Positions 17,993 through 25,573 of a DNA stretch of 64,000 bases are shown here, piece by piece; positions within the stretch are counted from its first letter, which is position 1; each line of letters starts with the position of its first letter. The translations under genes were made by a program, and so were the position numbers. The notes under the pieces were generated by a model. It ran no database searches. It was not told the origin of the DNA and was given only the letters and a program-made list of their open reading frames with translations. The stretch is from Elysia marginata (taxonomy: Eukaryota > Mollusca > Gastropoda > Plakobranchidae). The stretch is taken from positions 87,334-151,333 of the forward strand of contig BMAT01004631.1 in NCBI GenBank assembly GCA_019649035.1, given 5' to 3'.

Positions 17993-18733
17993 TTAAAGCC
18001 TCTGCCTTAGTACTTCAAAAAGAATAATTCCACCTGCCACGGCAACATTTAGTGATTCTATTTTTCCAGCTACAGGGAGCTTTGCAATGGTATCTGCTTG
18101 CTTTAATATCAAAGGAGAAATACCCCGCTCTTCAGAACCAACTACAATTGCCGTTGGAATGCTCAAATTAACATCATAAATCAACTGGGAAGCCTTTTCT
18201 GTAGTTGCCACAACTTTAATTCCAGAGGCTTGGAGGTAAAAGACAGCGTCTTTAAGGTTATCTATTTTGGCAATGGGAACATTAAATACAGCACCAGATG
18301 ATGTTTTTATGGTGTCTGAGGTAATGGGGGCACTTCCTCTACTTTTAATGATAATACCTGTAACGCCAGCACATTCTGATGTTCTGACAAGGCTTCCAAA
18401 GTTTCTGACATCAGTCAACTGGTCTAGCACAAGAAATATAGGAGGGATGTCCGCATCTAAACTCTGATTTACTAGTACCTCAAAATCGTGAAACAATACG
18501 GGCGATACTTTGGCTACTACTCCCTGATGATTGCCTTTTGTAAGGCGCTTTATTTTCTCAATAGGAACATAGCTAAAGGGTATTTTTAAATCCTTTAAAT
18601 TCTCCCTTAATGAGTTGAGCGAAGGGGAAAGAATCCTACTTTTAAGAAAAAATACTTTCTCTACCGTTTTTCCAGATTTGACAGCCTCAAATACCGAATG
18701 AATTCCAAAAATTACATCGCTGTCTTTTCCCAT
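17993..18733 (-). CDS. rlmB: 23S rRNA 2'-O-ribose methyltransferase, RlmB/TrmH family
   Basis: A 246-residue SPOUT methyltransferase. The N-terminal substrate-binding domain (FGIHSVFEAVKSGKTVEKVFF) resembles RlmB. The SPOUT knot motifs are LDQLTDVRNFGSLVRTSE (motif 1), VVGSEERGIS (motif 2) and LNVAVAGGIILFEVLRQ (motif 3). RlmB methylates G2251 of 23S rRNA in E. coli, and the target here is inferred from similarity. It stands alone, 36 bp from the metallopeptidase on the same strand. Confidence 0.92.
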   Translation of the reverse strand: MGKDSDVIFGIHSVFEAVKSGKTVEKVFFLKSRILSPSLNSLRENLKDLKIPFSYVPIEKIKRLTKGNHQGVVAKVSPVLFHDFEVLVNQSLDADIPPIFLVLDQLTDVRNFGSLVRTSECAGVTGIIIKSRGSAPITSDTIKTSSGAVFNVPIAKIDNLKDAVFYLQASGIKVVATTEKASQLIYDVNLSIPTAIVVGSEERGISPLILKQADTIAKLPVAGKIESLNVAVAGGIILFEVLRQRL

Positions 18734-18769
18734 AAAAAGGGGGTAAATGGTATGCTTTGCTCAAGTTTA

Positions 18770-19471
18770 TTATTCCCTGCTACCTAATATCCTAAATGCA
18801 AAATAGATGAGTGTGGCAAGGGCACCAAGAGCTGCTACTACATAGGTTCTCGCAGCCCATTTTAAGGAATCTTCGACCCCTTTGAACTCCTGATGAGTGA
18901 TAATACTTCTGTTTTTCAGCCAAGCCAAGGCACGGTTACTGGCATCATATTCTACGGGTAGGGTTATAAAAGTAAATAGCGTTGTGATGGCATATAGTAG
19001 AAGACCAACTATAGCGATATGATACCCAAAACTAGAACTGTACATCAAAAGGATACCACCCATTAATAACCACTGTGATAGGTTTGCAGAGACATTTACC
19101 ATAGGCACTAACTTAGAACGTATCTGTAGCCATTCGTAGCCTTTAGCATGTTGTACAGCGTGTCCACATTCGTGTGCGGCAACGGCAACGGCAGCTACAC
19201 TTTTTTTGTGATAGACATCTTCACTTAGATTCACAGTTTTACTGAGAGGGTTATAGTGATCTGTTAATGTACCCCGTGTACAGGTAATTTTCACATCTTT
19301 TATTCCGTGGTCATCTAACATTTTTTGAGCTATTTCTACACCGCTCATGTTGTTAGATAAATACTTTGCAGAGTAATATCTAAATTTACTCTTTAGCTTT
19401 TGACTAACGCCAATACTAAGTGCTGCAAATCCAAAACCAATAATCATATAAAGGGGGTCAAAATGAAACAT
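18770..19471 (-). CDS. Membrane zinc metallopeptidase (YugP-like)
   Basis: A 233-residue membrane protein of the putative neutral zinc metallopeptidase family. A first membrane helix (DPLYMIIGFGFAALSIGV) is followed by the zinc motif VAAHECGHAVQH (HExxH-like HECGH) at about residue 110. Three or more further membrane segments follow, and the C-terminus ends TLIYFAFRILG. The conserved PLSKTVNLSEDVY stretch is also present. The family is widespread and its substrates are unknown. It reads in the same direction as rlmB downstream. Confidence 0.88.
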   Translation of the reverse strand: MFHFDPLYMIIGFGFAALSIGVSQKLKSKFRYYSAKYLSNNMSGVEIAQKMLDDHGIKDVKITCTRGTLTDHYNPLSKTVNLSEDVYHKKSVAAVAVAAHECGHAVQHAKGYEWLQIRSKLVPMVNVSANLSQWLLMGGILLMYSSSFGYHIAIVGLLLYAITTLFTFITLPVEYDASNRALAWLKNRSIITHQEFKGVEDSLKWAARTYVVAALGALATLIYFAFRILGSRE

Positions 19472-19604
19472 ATCAATACTTTTTTAGGTCCGAAACTACG
19501 AAATTATCTGGCAAATTACATGCCAAAGAAAGAACCTCTTTTTTAAAACATAGATTCAACCAGTAAGTGCGACCAATTAAGAACAATTGTTTAAGATGCT
19601 AATT

Positions 19605-19838
19605 TAATAGGTTTTTCGAAGCTTAAGTTTTTTTCTTAGTTCTTCTGTTAATTTCTTTTGTATATTCTCTATACTCTTGTGATTATTTAGAATTTGCCTT
19701 TAAGTTCACGATTGTATTGTCGCGCGTATTACACACTTAAGCTTTAAGGCTATAAAATCAGTACTCTTGCCCCACTCTCTTGCAAGCAGAAATTTCATGC
19801 CTTGTACCCGATGTGAGTTGTTTATATCTACGCTCCAT
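19605..19838 (-). pseudogene. IS30-family-like transposase remnant (N-terminal HTH region)
   Basis: On the minus strand from ATG 19838, the translation begins ERRYKQLTSGTRHEISACKR, closely like the start of IS30-type transposases (YKxLTxxxRxxISAL). It breaks at stop codons, then resumes with IVNLKANSK and SQEYREYTKEINRRTKKK, which fit the following segment of the family (ISRELKRNS-x-EYR-Y...RR-K-). Several stops and shifts are present, no catalytic DDE region was found, and no inverted repeats were recognised. It lies directly before sufD and points away from it. Confidence 0.55.
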
Positions 19839-20019
19839 TTAGGAAGTATTTTTCACTACCATTTCCCACACTTACTAATTTAGCTTAGCTGAAAGACCTC
19901 AAAACTAAAATGGAGTAGTCTATAGGAATAGTTCTAGTGATTTTTTTACTTGATTGTTTGTTGCACCTATTTTTCTCCTTTATAAAGAATCTTCTAAGTT
20001 TTTCAAAGCAAATTTTAAA

Positions 20020-20027
20020 TACCTTTG
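20020..20027 (+). promoter_or_regulatory. Putative sufD promoter, -7 element
   Basis: TACCTTTG matches the Bacteroidota -7 consensus TAnnTTTG and ends 28 bp before ATG 20056. It supports 20056 as the start, because the longer frame from 19954 would begin upstream of this promoter. A -33 element is not clear. Confidence 0.45.
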
Positions 20028-20055
20028 TCATTTCCAAAATGAGCTAGAAAAAAAA

Positions 20056-21363
20056 ATGGAATTAAAGAGTAATTTACTATCTTCCTTCATATTACTTGAA
20101 AATCAGGTAGACATGTCTTCTTATGCCCATAAGATTCGCAGTAGAGCAATAAAAGAATTTGAGACATTGGGTTTCCCAAAAAAATTGGAAGCTTGGAAAT
20201 ACACCTCTTTAGACAAACTTTTAACAAATGACTTTAGTATTTTTCCAAAGGAGGAAACAATATTGGAATATAGGAATGTAAAACCCCTTTTAATACACAA
20301 TATAGACTCTTACAAGATTATTTTTATAAATGGCGTATACAGTTCTCACCTCTCTGAAACAACCCATGATGATGGGACTGATGTGTGCATTATGAGTGCA
20401 GCACTTACAAAACCAAAGTATGAGGATAAGATTAAATATTTTAACAAGGCCACCCAAAAAAGAGAACACCTGACAACTCTTAATACTGCATTTTCTACGG
20501 AGGGCGCCTACATTTATATTCCCAAAGGGAAGGAACTACAAAAGCCTATCCAAATAATAAATATTTCTACTGAATCTAATTTGTTATTGCAACCGAGAAA
20601 TCTTGTCATCGCAGATGAAGGCTCTAGAGTGCAAATTATAGAACGGCATCAAAATTTGTCAAATTTCAAAGTTCTGTCTAATGTCGTTACGGAAGTCTTC
20701 GTAGGGACACGCGCACATATGGATTACTACAAAGTTCAAAATGACACTGAGAATAGTACGCTTATAGACAATACTTATATCCGGCAAAGGTACGGTAGCG
20801 AAGCAGTTTTTCATACATTTTCATTTAGTGGGAATTTGGTGAGGAACAATCTAAATTTTTATCAAGAGGGTGAGCGATGTAGCTCCACATTAAGAGGCAT
20901 TACACTCACATCAGGAGTGCAACACATAGACCACTATACCTTGGTACACCACCTTCAGCCAAATTGTGAAAGTCATCAAAATTACAAAGGTGTTTATGCA
21001 GACTCCAGTACTGGGGTTTTTAACGGAAAAATAATGGTAGACAGGGAGGCGCAACGGATAAACGCCTATCAACAAAGTGATAATATACTTGTAGGGAGTA
21101 GGGCTACCGTAAATGCAAAACCACAGTTAGAAATCTTTGCCGATGATGTAAGTTGTTCGCATGGTTGTACCGTTGGTCAGTTGGACAGAGATGCCCTATT
21201 TTATCTAAACTCTAGGGGTATTCCAAAGGCAGAAGCAGAGGCGATGTTACTTTACGCGTTTTCAAATACGGTTATAGAGCGTATTAAAATACCTGAGCTT
21301 AGAAGGAAAATAAACGAGTTTATAGCCGACAAACTATCGGTAAACCTAGACTTTATCTTGTAG
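20056..21363 (+). CDS. sufD: Fe-S cluster assembly protein SufD
   Basis: A 435-residue SufB/SufD-family scaffold protein, the usual size when started at ATG 20056 (MELKSNLLSSFILLEN). The family features are EAWKYTSLDKLL near the N-terminus and the C-terminal beta-helix with GVFNGKIMVDREAQ, QSDNILVGS and DDVSCSHGCTVGQLD. SufD works with SufB and SufC to build and hand over Fe-S clusters in the cytoplasm. Here sufB and sufC are not immediately upstream, where flavobacterial suf operons usually have them. An IS30-like remnant lies there instead. sufS follows by 7 bp. Confidence 0.95.
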   Translation: MELKSNLLSSFILLENQVDMSSYAHKIRSRAIKEFETLGFPKKLEAWKYTSLDKLLTNDFSIFPKEETILEYRNVKPLLIHNIDSYKIIFINGVYSSHLSETTHDDGTDVCIMSAALTKPKYEDKIKYFNKATQKREHLTTLNTAFSTEGAYIYIPKGKELQKPIQIINISTESNLLLQPRNLVIADEGSRVQIIERHQNLSNFKVLSNVVTEVFVGTRAHMDYYKVQNDTENSTLIDNTYIRQRYGSEAVFHTFSFSGNLVRNNLNFYQEGERCSSTLRGITLTSGVQHIDHYTLVHHLQPNCESHQNYKGVYADSSTGVFNGKIMVDREAQRINAYQQSDNILVGSRATVNAKPQLEIFADDVSCSHGCTVGQLDRDALFYLNSRGIPKAEAEAMLLYAFSNTVIERIKIPELRRKINEFIADKLSVNLDFIL

Positions 21364-21370
21364 TACTCAA

Positions 21371-22591
21371 ATGAGTTTTGATGTAGAAAAAGTGAGATCG
21401 GACTTCCCGATACTAAAAAGGGAGGTCAACGGTAACCCGCTGGTTTACTTAGATAATGCGGCCACTACACAAAAGCCCAAACAGGTTGTAGATGAAATTG
21501 TAACATACTATAATACCTACAATGCAAATATACACAGGGGTGTGCATACACTCTCTCAAGAGGCTACCAAAGCCTTTGAAAAATCGAGAGAAACAATACA
21601 ACACTACATCAATGCAAAATACTCTAGTGAGGTCATCTTCACTGCAGGGACTACTTTTGGGATAAATATGGTTGCCTACGGCTTATCGGGAATTTTAAAA
21701 GCTGGTGATGAGGTGGTTATATCTTCTGCAGAACATCATTCTAATATCGTCCCGTGGCAGGTTATTTGCAAAGCAAGGGGAGCCAAACTAAAAACCATTC
21801 CCTTGGATGACAAGGGCGATTTGGATATAGAAGGTTTTAGAGTGCTTCTCAACAATAGAGTTAAGTTAGTAGCTTTTAACCATGTATCTAATTCATTGGG
21901 AACAATAAACCCGATCAAAGAAATGATATATTTGGCACACCAAAATGACAGTATTGTCTTGGTAGATGGTGCCCAAGGGGTATCTCATATTCCTATTGAT
22001 GTACAAGATTTAGATATTGATTTCTATGTTTTTTCAGGGCATAAGATATATGCGCCAACAGGAATAGGGATACTCTATGGAAAGGAGCATCTTTTAGAAA
22101 ATATGCCCCCTTATCAAGGAGGAGGAGAGATGATAAAAGAGGTTACATTTGAAAAAACAACCTATGCAGATTTGCCTCATAAGTTTGAAGCTGGCACACC
22201 AAATATTGTAGGAGGGATTGCTTTGGGCAGAGCGATAGATTACCTCAATGACTTGGGCTTGGAAAATGTGAATAAGTACGAGAGAGATATTTTGAAAGAA
22301 GCGACAAGGTGTCTTTTGCAAATAGAGGGGTTAAAAATCTACGGCTCTTCTAATAAAAAAGTACCTGTTATATCCTTTAATGTAGAGATGATACACCCCT
22401 ATGACATAGGTAGTATTTTAGACCAAATGGGCATAGCTGTAAGAACAGGACACCACTGTACACAGCCGGTTATGGATAGGTATAAAATTCCTGGAACGGT
22501 CAGAGCAAGTTTTGCATTTTACAATACCTTACAGGAGATAGATATACTAGTAAAAAGCCTTGAGAAGGCAGTAAAAATGTTGAAAGTCTAA
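21371..22591 (+). CDS. sufS: Cysteine desulfurase SufS
   Basis: A 406-residue group II cysteine desulfurase. LDNAATTQKP lies near the N-terminus. Lys225 in FSGHKIYAPTG carries PLP, and Cys363 in RTGHHCTQP takes the sulfur as a persulfide. Length and both catalytic residues are normal. It supplies sulfur for Fe-S assembly by the Suf system, usually through a SufE or SufU partner. No such partner is seen within the window. It lies between sufD and pdxJ in one operon, and PdxJ contributes to making the PLP it uses. Confidence 0.96.
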   Translation: MSFDVEKVRSDFPILKREVNGNPLVYLDNAATTQKPKQVVDEIVTYYNTYNANIHRGVHTLSQEATKAFEKSRETIQHYINAKYSSEVIFTAGTTFGINMVAYGLSGILKAGDEVVISSAEHHSNIVPWQVICKARGAKLKTIPLDDKGDLDIEGFRVLLNNRVKLVAFNHVSNSLGTINPIKEMIYLAHQNDSIVLVDGAQGVSHIPIDVQDLDIDFYVFSGHKIYAPTGIGILYGKEHLLENMPPYQGGGEMIKEVTFEKTTYADLPHKFEAGTPNIVGGIALGRAIDYLNDLGLENVNKYERDILKEATRCLLQIEGLKIYGSSNKKVPVISFNVEMIHPYDIGSILDQMGIAVRTGHHCTQPVMDRYKIPGTVRASFAFYNTLQEIDILVKSLEKAVKMLKV

Positions 22592-22593
22592 AG

Positions 22594-23319
22594 ATGACAA
22601 AACTGAGCGTTAATATCAACAAAATAGCCACTTTGAGAAATTCTAGAGGCGGTAATATGCCAGATCTGATAGAGTTGGCAAAAGATATACAGCGTTTTGG
22701 AGCGCAGGGTATTACAGTACACCCAAGACCTGATGAGAGGCATATACGCTATCAAGATGTGTATGAACTAAAGCCCATTATCAATACAGAATTTAATATT
22801 GAGGGGAACCCCATTGATAAGTTTATGGATATGGTACTTGCTATAAAACCCACCCAAGTTACTTTAGTTCCCGATGCTGAGGATGCCATTACTTCAAATT
22901 CTGGTTGGGATACGATTAGCTATAAAAATCATTTGAGAGACATTATCAAAACTCTAAAATCAAATGATATAAGGACTTCTATTTTTGTAGACCCTAATAC
23001 TAAAACTGTAAAGGGCGCGGCCAGTACAGAAACAGACAGGATAGAGCTGTATACAGAGTACTACGCCACACACTTCTCTGAAGATAGAAAAGAGGCTATA
23101 AGGAGCTATATAGAATGCGCCAAAATTGCCGTTTCTACAGGCTTAGGAGTTAATGCTGGACACGACCTAAACCTAAAAAACATTGCTTATTTTTCTTCTG
23201 AAATTCCTAATCTCTTAGAGGTTTCAATTGGTCATGCGCTTGTCTGTGAATCAATATATTTAGGCTTAGAAAATGTACTGGCGATGTATTTAAATAAACT
23301 GAAAAGATGCATATTTTAA
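22594..23319 (+). CDS. pdxJ: Pyridoxine 5'-phosphate synthase
   Basis: A 241-residue TIM-barrel enzyme joining 1-deoxyxylulose 5-phosphate and 3-amino-2-oxopropyl phosphate to form pyridoxine 5'-phosphate. Family motifs are LSVNINKIATLRNSRGG at the start, GITVHPRPDERHI, VTLVPD, and GVNAGHDLN with EVSIGHALV near the end. ATG 22594 follows the sufS stop by 2 bp. The 3' end overlaps the hydrolase start by 13 bp, so translation is probably coupled. It indicates the deoxyxylulose-dependent route to vitamin B6. Confidence 0.96.
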   Translation: MTKLSVNINKIATLRNSRGGNMPDLIELAKDIQRFGAQGITVHPRPDERHIRYQDVYELKPIINTEFNIEGNPIDKFMDMVLAIKPTQVTLVPDAEDAITSNSGWDTISYKNHLRDIIKTLKSNDIRTSIFVDPNTKTVKGAASTETDRIELYTEYYATHFSEDRKEAIRSYIECAKIAVSTGLGVNAGHDLNLKNIAYFSSEIPNLLEVSIGHALVCESIYLGLENVLAMYLNKLKRCIF

Positions 23320-24077
23320 ATTCTACCATATTGGGATTGGGTAATGATTTACTCATCATACATGGCTTTTTGGGGATGTCCGATAATTGGAGAACTATTG
23401 GCAAATGGATTTCTGATAAAGGGTTTCGGGTGCATTTGTTAGACATGAGGAATCACGGCAAGAGTTTCCATTCGGATGAATTTTCCTATGAATTGATGTG
23501 CGTTGATATTCTTAAATACTTGGCACATCATCAGATCATTTCCTGCCATTTTATCGGCCATTCTATGGGGGGCAAGGTAGTCATGCTATTCTCAAAACTA
23601 TGCCCTGAAAAAACAAACTCTATTACGATAGTAGACATTGCCCCAAAATATTATCCCCCTCATTACCAGTCAATAATTGCAGGTCTACAAGAAGTACAGA
23701 GATTGTCGCCAGAAAGTAGGAAAAAGGCAGACGAAATATTATCCAAAAATGTTAGGGAGTCGCGTATCAGACAGTTTTTACTCAAGAATTTTGAAAGTAG
23801 AGAGGGGCGACTCGTCTGTCGGTTAAACCTTGAATCTCTAGTCAAAAATATAGAGGAAATAGGGAAGAATTTAGATAATGATAGTGTATATGTTGGAAAG
23901 GCAATCTTTATAAAGGGGAGCGATTCAGATTATATAAATGAAAGTGATAGAGAGTCTATAAAAATACACTTTCCCCGAGCTACTTTGGAAGTTTTTTCAG
24001 ACTGCGGACATTGGCTACATGCAGAAAAACCCGATTTGTTTGTGCAAACTTTTCTGAATTTTATGAATGAAAATTAG
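23307..24077 (+). CDS. Alpha/beta hydrolase (YbfF-like esterase)
   Basis: A 256-residue alpha/beta hydrolase. The oxyanion region has LLIIHGFLGMSDNW, the nucleophile elbow is GHSMGGK with Ser86, and the likely catalytic His is in DCGHWLHAEKP near the C-terminus. The overall order matches the YbfF family of acyl-CoA or general esterases, in which the motif HGLFGSxDNW is typical. The substrate is unknown. Its start overlaps the end of pdxJ, placing it in the suf-pdxJ operon. Confidence 0.88.
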   Translation: MHILNSTILGLGNDLLIIHGFLGMSDNWRTIGKWISDKGFRVHLLDMRNHGKSFHSDEFSYELMCVDILKYLAHHQIISCHFIGHSMGGKVVMLFSKLCPEKTNSITIVDIAPKYYPPHYQSIIAGLQEVQRLSPESRKKADEILSKNVRESRIRQFLLKNFESREGRLVCRLNLESLVKNIEEIGKNLDNDSVYVGKAIFIKGSDSDYINESDRESIKIHFPRATLEVFSDCGHWLHAEKPDLFVQTFLNFMNEN

Positions 24078-24151
24078 ATACTTGCCCTTATCTTCGCCAC
24101 TTCTATTTGATATGTCCTCATATTTGAAGGGGATAAGTGAAAATTATTTTT

Positions 24152-24829
24152 ATGAAGAGTATTAGTGAGAGAGTTTTATCCTATAACAGCGAAAAAAAGC
24201 ATTTGGTTATCCCCGAGTATGGTAGGCATATCCATAATATGGTGGACTATGCTAAAACTATTGAGAACAGGGAAAAACGCAATGAGGTAGTAAAGTCTAT
24301 TATTGGTGTGATGGGAAATCTTTGTCCGCATCTGAGAGATGTTCCAGAATTTCAGCACAAGCTATGGGATCAGCTTTTTATCATCGCAGATTTTGACTTA
24401 GATGTAGATACGCCCTACGAAAAAATATCTAGAGAAGCATTTGAAAAACGACCTGACCCTCTTGATTATCCTCAATGTTGCCCAAAATATAGATTTTACG
24501 GTAACAACCTTCTGAAAATGATTGACAAAATAAACACGCTAAAGGAAGAGGAGTCTAAAAAACAATTCATTGTCAACATTGCCAACCTTATGAAAAAATC
24601 TTATGTAACTTGGAACAAGGGAACGGTAGATGACAATGTGATATTAGACCATCTGAAAGAACTCTCTAATAATGGCATTGACGACTCTCTCCTTCCAAAA
24701 GAGCTTGAAATTTATTATAATCAAAAGGAGGATTCTTACAACAGTAGGCAAGCTAAAAATAATAGCAAGAAGGGAGGTCTAAATGGAGGAAAGAAATACA
24801 AAAAGTACAAGTCACAGACCTCGCAATAA
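24152..24829 (+). CDS. DUF4290 family protein
   Basis: A 225-residue protein of DUF4290, a Bacteroidota family without known function. The start chosen is ATG 24152 (MKSISERVLSYNSEKKHL), 15 bp inside a longer frame from 24137. The conserved block LVIPEYGRHIHNMVDYA and then LWDQLFIIADFDLDVD are family features. The C-terminal 35 residues are basic and rich in Lys, Asn and Gly, which may bind nucleic acid (inference). It follows the hydrolase by 74 bp and may end this operon. Confidence 0.87.
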   Translation: MKSISERVLSYNSEKKHLVIPEYGRHIHNMVDYAKTIENREKRNEVVKSIIGVMGNLCPHLRDVPEFQHKLWDQLFIIADFDLDVDTPYEKISREAFEKRPDPLDYPQCCPKYRFYGNNLLKMIDKINTLKEEESKKQFIVNIANLMKKSYVTWNKGTVDDNVILDHLKELSNNGIDDSLLPKELEIYYNQKEDSYNSRQAKNNSKKGGLNGGKKYKKYKSQTSQ

Positions 24830-24839
24830 GATACTTTGT

Positions 24840-25147
24840 TTAATATTCTCCTTAGGGCAAGAGGCATCATTTTTATAAATCCTTTCTCTGATTTATATAT
24901 AAACCTTATTGTGCGCTCAAAATTTTCCTCTTTATACAATAGTAAATTCTTTGGAAGATAACTCCTTCCATGTTGATATTTTCCCAAACGAGTCTCTAGC
25001 AGATTGGCATTATATTCGGAAAACCGTATGGTTTATATTCCAAATTATCTTTCAGGTCAGAACTTATTTCAATATTTGTTTCGTAAGTTACTATATAATC
25101 GCGAAAAGCAAAGTATGGGCACAAAAACAAATTGTGATATTCACTAG
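24840..25147 (-). pseudogene. Decayed gene remnant of unknown family
   Basis: Minus-strand translation from about 25147 gives a coherent segment in one frame (SSEYHNLFLCPYFAFRDYIV, on to KDNLEYKPYGFP). It then shifts at about 25010 to another frame with NLLETRLGKYQHGRSYLP, and further to FIYKSEKGFIKMMPLALRR. The two parts read like one protein joined by a single frameshift. A stop precedes the first part and no start is obvious. I do not recognise the family, and chance open frames remain possible. Confidence 0.35.
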
Positions 25148-25150
25148 ATT

Positions 25151-25550
25151 ATTGCCCATCTTAATCTGGGCATAAGATACCCCTACCCCAAATAATAAGA
25201 AAATAACCAAGCTAAAAAAAATATAAATATTGTGTAATTAATTTTTTCTAAATTAAAAAACACAATTTAAATTCAATCATAGATTTAAGTTACTACACAA
25301 AAGTTTTTATTTTTTAAATAAAATAGGGTTTAAAAAATGAAAAGAGACCAAGTTTTTGAATTTCTAATTATCTTAAGAATTTAGGAAAGTCTTCTGAATT
25401 TATTTAGTCTCAGAGATACTACTTCAACACACTAGAGGTATACCACGAAATTAAACAAAATGGAAATAAATTATGGGTACAATTTTTTTCGTTTGTTACA
25501 TTTGGTATTTGAATCTAGTCAACTTTATTGGAATTACATTGCTGATTTAT
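25151..25550. other. AT-rich interval with one dispersed repeat
   Basis: No gene is supported here. The interval holds a 39-nt sequence repeated near 50.1 kb and, at its right end, the promoter of the DUF294 gene. Very low GC and frequent stops in all frames argue against coding. Confidence 0.45.
25359..25397 (+). repeat. Dispersed repeat, copy A
   Basis: The 39-nt sequence beginning AATTTCTAATTATCTTAAG and ending AAAGTCTTCTGA recurs at 50141-50178 with a few substitutions and one indel. On the minus strand both copies could encode a similar peptide (SEDF-K-L), suggesting debris of one former gene or element. Confidence 0.45.
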
Positions 25551-25558
25551 TATTTTTG
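25528..25558 (+). promoter_or_regulatory. Putative promoter of the DUF294/exonuclease operon
   Basis: TTG at 25528-25530 is followed 20 bp later by TATTTTTG at 25551-25558, matching the Bacteroidota -33 core and -7 TAnnTTTG. It lies 15 bp before ATG 25574. Confidence 0.5.
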
Positions 25559-25573
25559 TGAAAGTTTGGGGTT

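Noticed and set aside
19954-20055. N-terminal extension of SufD from the upstream start
   Set aside because: The added residues are not family-like and a -7 promoter element lies between this start and the conserved ATG.
24909-25175. Plus-strand 88-codon frame as a gene
   Set aside because: It is the shadow of the minus-strand remnant and has no recognisable features.
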